In this document: positions 5,961-6,321 of the stretch, piece after piece
Layout: the number at the start of each line of letters is the position of its first letter
Position numbering within the stretch: position 1 is the stretch's first letter
DNA from: an uncultured Fusobacterium sp.
GTDB taxonomy: Bacteria > Fusobacteriota > Fusobacteriia > Fusobacteriales > Fusobacteriaceae
NCBI GenBank assembly: GCA_900545035.1
Contig: UQXM01000107.1
Coordinates: 1 to 6,321, forward strand
Length of the DNA stretch: 6,321 bases
Direction of reading: 5' to 3'
Translations under genes and position numbers: made by a program
Notes under the pieces: generated by a model
What the model saw: only the letters and a program-made list of their open reading frames with translations
The model's database searches: none
What the model was told of the DNA's origin: nothing

Positions 5961-6227
5961 ATGACAGAAAACTATAAATTTAATCAAAACAAAAAATGTG
6001 AATATTTTCCATGCCATAAGATAGAAAATCCCGAGAAAAATTTCAGCTGTATGTTCTGTTACTGTCCCCTTTATATGCTGGGAAAAGACTGCGGAGGAAA
6101 TTTCAGATATACAGACAAAGGAATTAAAGATTGTTCAAACTGTGTTCTTCCCCATTTAAAAGATACAGGATATAGTCATGTGATGAAAAAAATTTCTCTG
6201 GTAATTGAAAGAACGAAAATCAAATAA
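5961..6227 (+). CDS. Cysteine-rich small-domain protein, probably metal-binding
   Basis: This 88-residue protein has eight cysteines (13, 18, 30, 33, 35, 44, 58, 61) plus His19, His65 and His73. The motifs KKCEYFPCHK, SCMFCYCPLY and KDCGGNF..TDKGIKDCSNC match the 'cysteine-rich small domain' family (PF04071-like, by memory), whose members are thought to bind metal, probably zinc or an iron-sulfur cluster. The biochemical role is not established. No signal peptide or membrane helix is seen, so it is cytoplasmic. The last 20 residues (KKISLVIERTKIK) are basic and cysteine-free. The ATG has GAGGA 6 nt upstream (5950-5954) and lies 19 nt after the MORN protein, so it is probably the third gene of the rseC operon. 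Pairing with the RseC cysteine cluster hints at a redox or metal theme. Its stop codon is inside the first copy of the 19-bp tandem duplication that forms the 5S promoter. Confidence 0.9.
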   Translation: MTENYKFNQNKKCEYFPCHKIENPEKNFSCMFCYCPLYMLGKDCGGNFRYTDKGIKDCSNCVLPHLKDTGYSHVMKKISLVIERTKIK

Positions 6228-6259
6228 AAAATATTTGACAAAATAAAAAATATATGATA
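6222..6259. repeat. 19-bp tandem near-duplication forming the 5S promoter
   Basis: Copy 1 (6222-6240, AAATAAAAAATATTTGACA) and copy 2 (6241-6259, AAATAAAAAATATATGATA) are adjacent and agree at 17 of 19 positions, the first 13 identically. Copy 1 carries the upstream gene's TAA, an A-rich UP-like tract and the -35; copy 2 supplies the spacer and leads into the extended -10. It is seen directly in the sequence; its origin by duplication is inference. Confidence 0.75.
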
Positions 6260-6263
6260 TTAT
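6235..6263 (+). promoter_or_regulatory. Strong promoter for 5S rRNA
   Basis: TTGACA (6235-6240) is a perfect -35, followed by a 17-nt spacer and TATTAT (6258-6263) with TGA directly before it (extended -10). An A-rich tract upstream (about 6222-6234) is at the UP-element position. The predicted start, about 6269-6271, coincides with the 5' end of the 5S sequence, so there is essentially no leader. Confidence 0.85.
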
Positions 6264-6267
6264 TTTT

Positions 6268-6321
6268 TTGCTTAGAAACAATAGCTACGAGGGTACACCC
6301 AGTAACATACCGAACCTGGAA
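6268..6321 (+). rRNA. rrf: 5S ribosomal RNA, 5' part only (cut by window end)
   Basis: 5S rRNA is a structural RNA of the large ribosomal subunit. The sequence from about 6268 shows conserved 5S blocks: ACAATAGC (end of helix I into loop A/helix II), GAGGGTACACCC, and CATACCGAAC followed by CTGGAA (helix III and loop C region), in normal order and spacing. About 54 of the expected 115-120 nt are in the window. The exact 5' end is estimated from the predicted transcription start because the pairing 3' end is not visible. The gene upstream is protein-coding, so this 5S is not the tail of a 16S-23S operon on this side. Confidence 0.88.

Noticed and set aside
6253..6258. TATGAT as the -10 of the 5S promoter
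   Set aside because: It would leave only 12 nt after TTGACA. TATTAT at 6258-6263 gives 17 nt plus the TG extension.
1..6321. Insertion sequences, CRISPR arrays, tRNA genes, riboswitches, prophage or attachment sites
   Set aside because: I looked on both strands for transposase motifs, regularly spaced repeats, tRNA T-loop blocks and long leaders, and found none. Spacers are short and genes are housekeeping-like.

Overview
The window is AT-rich bacterial DNA with dense, mostly co-directional genes. AGA and ATA codons are used heavily, most genes have a clear AGGAGG- or AGGTG-type ribosome binding site, and TGA is read as stop. The gene set (GatCAB, MreB, ScpB, Maf, an RseC-type protein, a MORN_2 repeat protein, a cysteine-rich small-domain protein) and the base composition suggest Fusobacteriota (a Fusobacterium- or Leptotrichia-like organism). 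A low-GC Firmicute is the main alternative. This placement is inference; no search was run.

Minus-strand block (4879 down to 1). A promoter at 4918-4946 drives a closely packed series: a four-helix membrane protein resembling the N-terminal membrane domain of FtsK/SpoIIIE but with no motor domain, then maf (nucleotide pyrophosphatase), mreB (cell-shape actin), scpB (condensin accessory subunit), an RluB/RsuA-family rRNA pseudouridine synthase, gatC, and the first 291 codons of gatA, which runs off the left edge. Spacings are from a 20-nt overlap to 48 nt and I see no terminator, so one long transcript is plausible. It combines envelope growth, chromosome segregation, ribosome modification and tRNA amidation.

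Intergenic region (4880-5030). About 150 bp hold two divergent promoters, both with an extended TGn -10 element, and a 17-bp inverted repeat between them that may be an operator. This is the longest stretch without a gene.

Plus-strand block (5031-6227). Three genes are arranged like an operon: an RseC-family redox membrane protein with a CxxCxxC cluster, an exported protein built of four 24-residue MORN_2-type repeats, and an 88-residue protein with eight cysteines. Eight bases after the last stop codon begins a near-consensus promoter for a 5S rRNA gene, cut by the right edge. The 5S starts almost at the predicted transcription start, so it heads its own transcript rather than ending a 16S-23S-5S operon. 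The promoter is built from a 19-bp tandem near-duplication that also includes the upstream stop codon.

Most of the window is housekeeping. The items worth a second look are the motor-less FtsK-like membrane protein, the 5S promoter architecture, and the RseC/MORN/Cys-rich trio.
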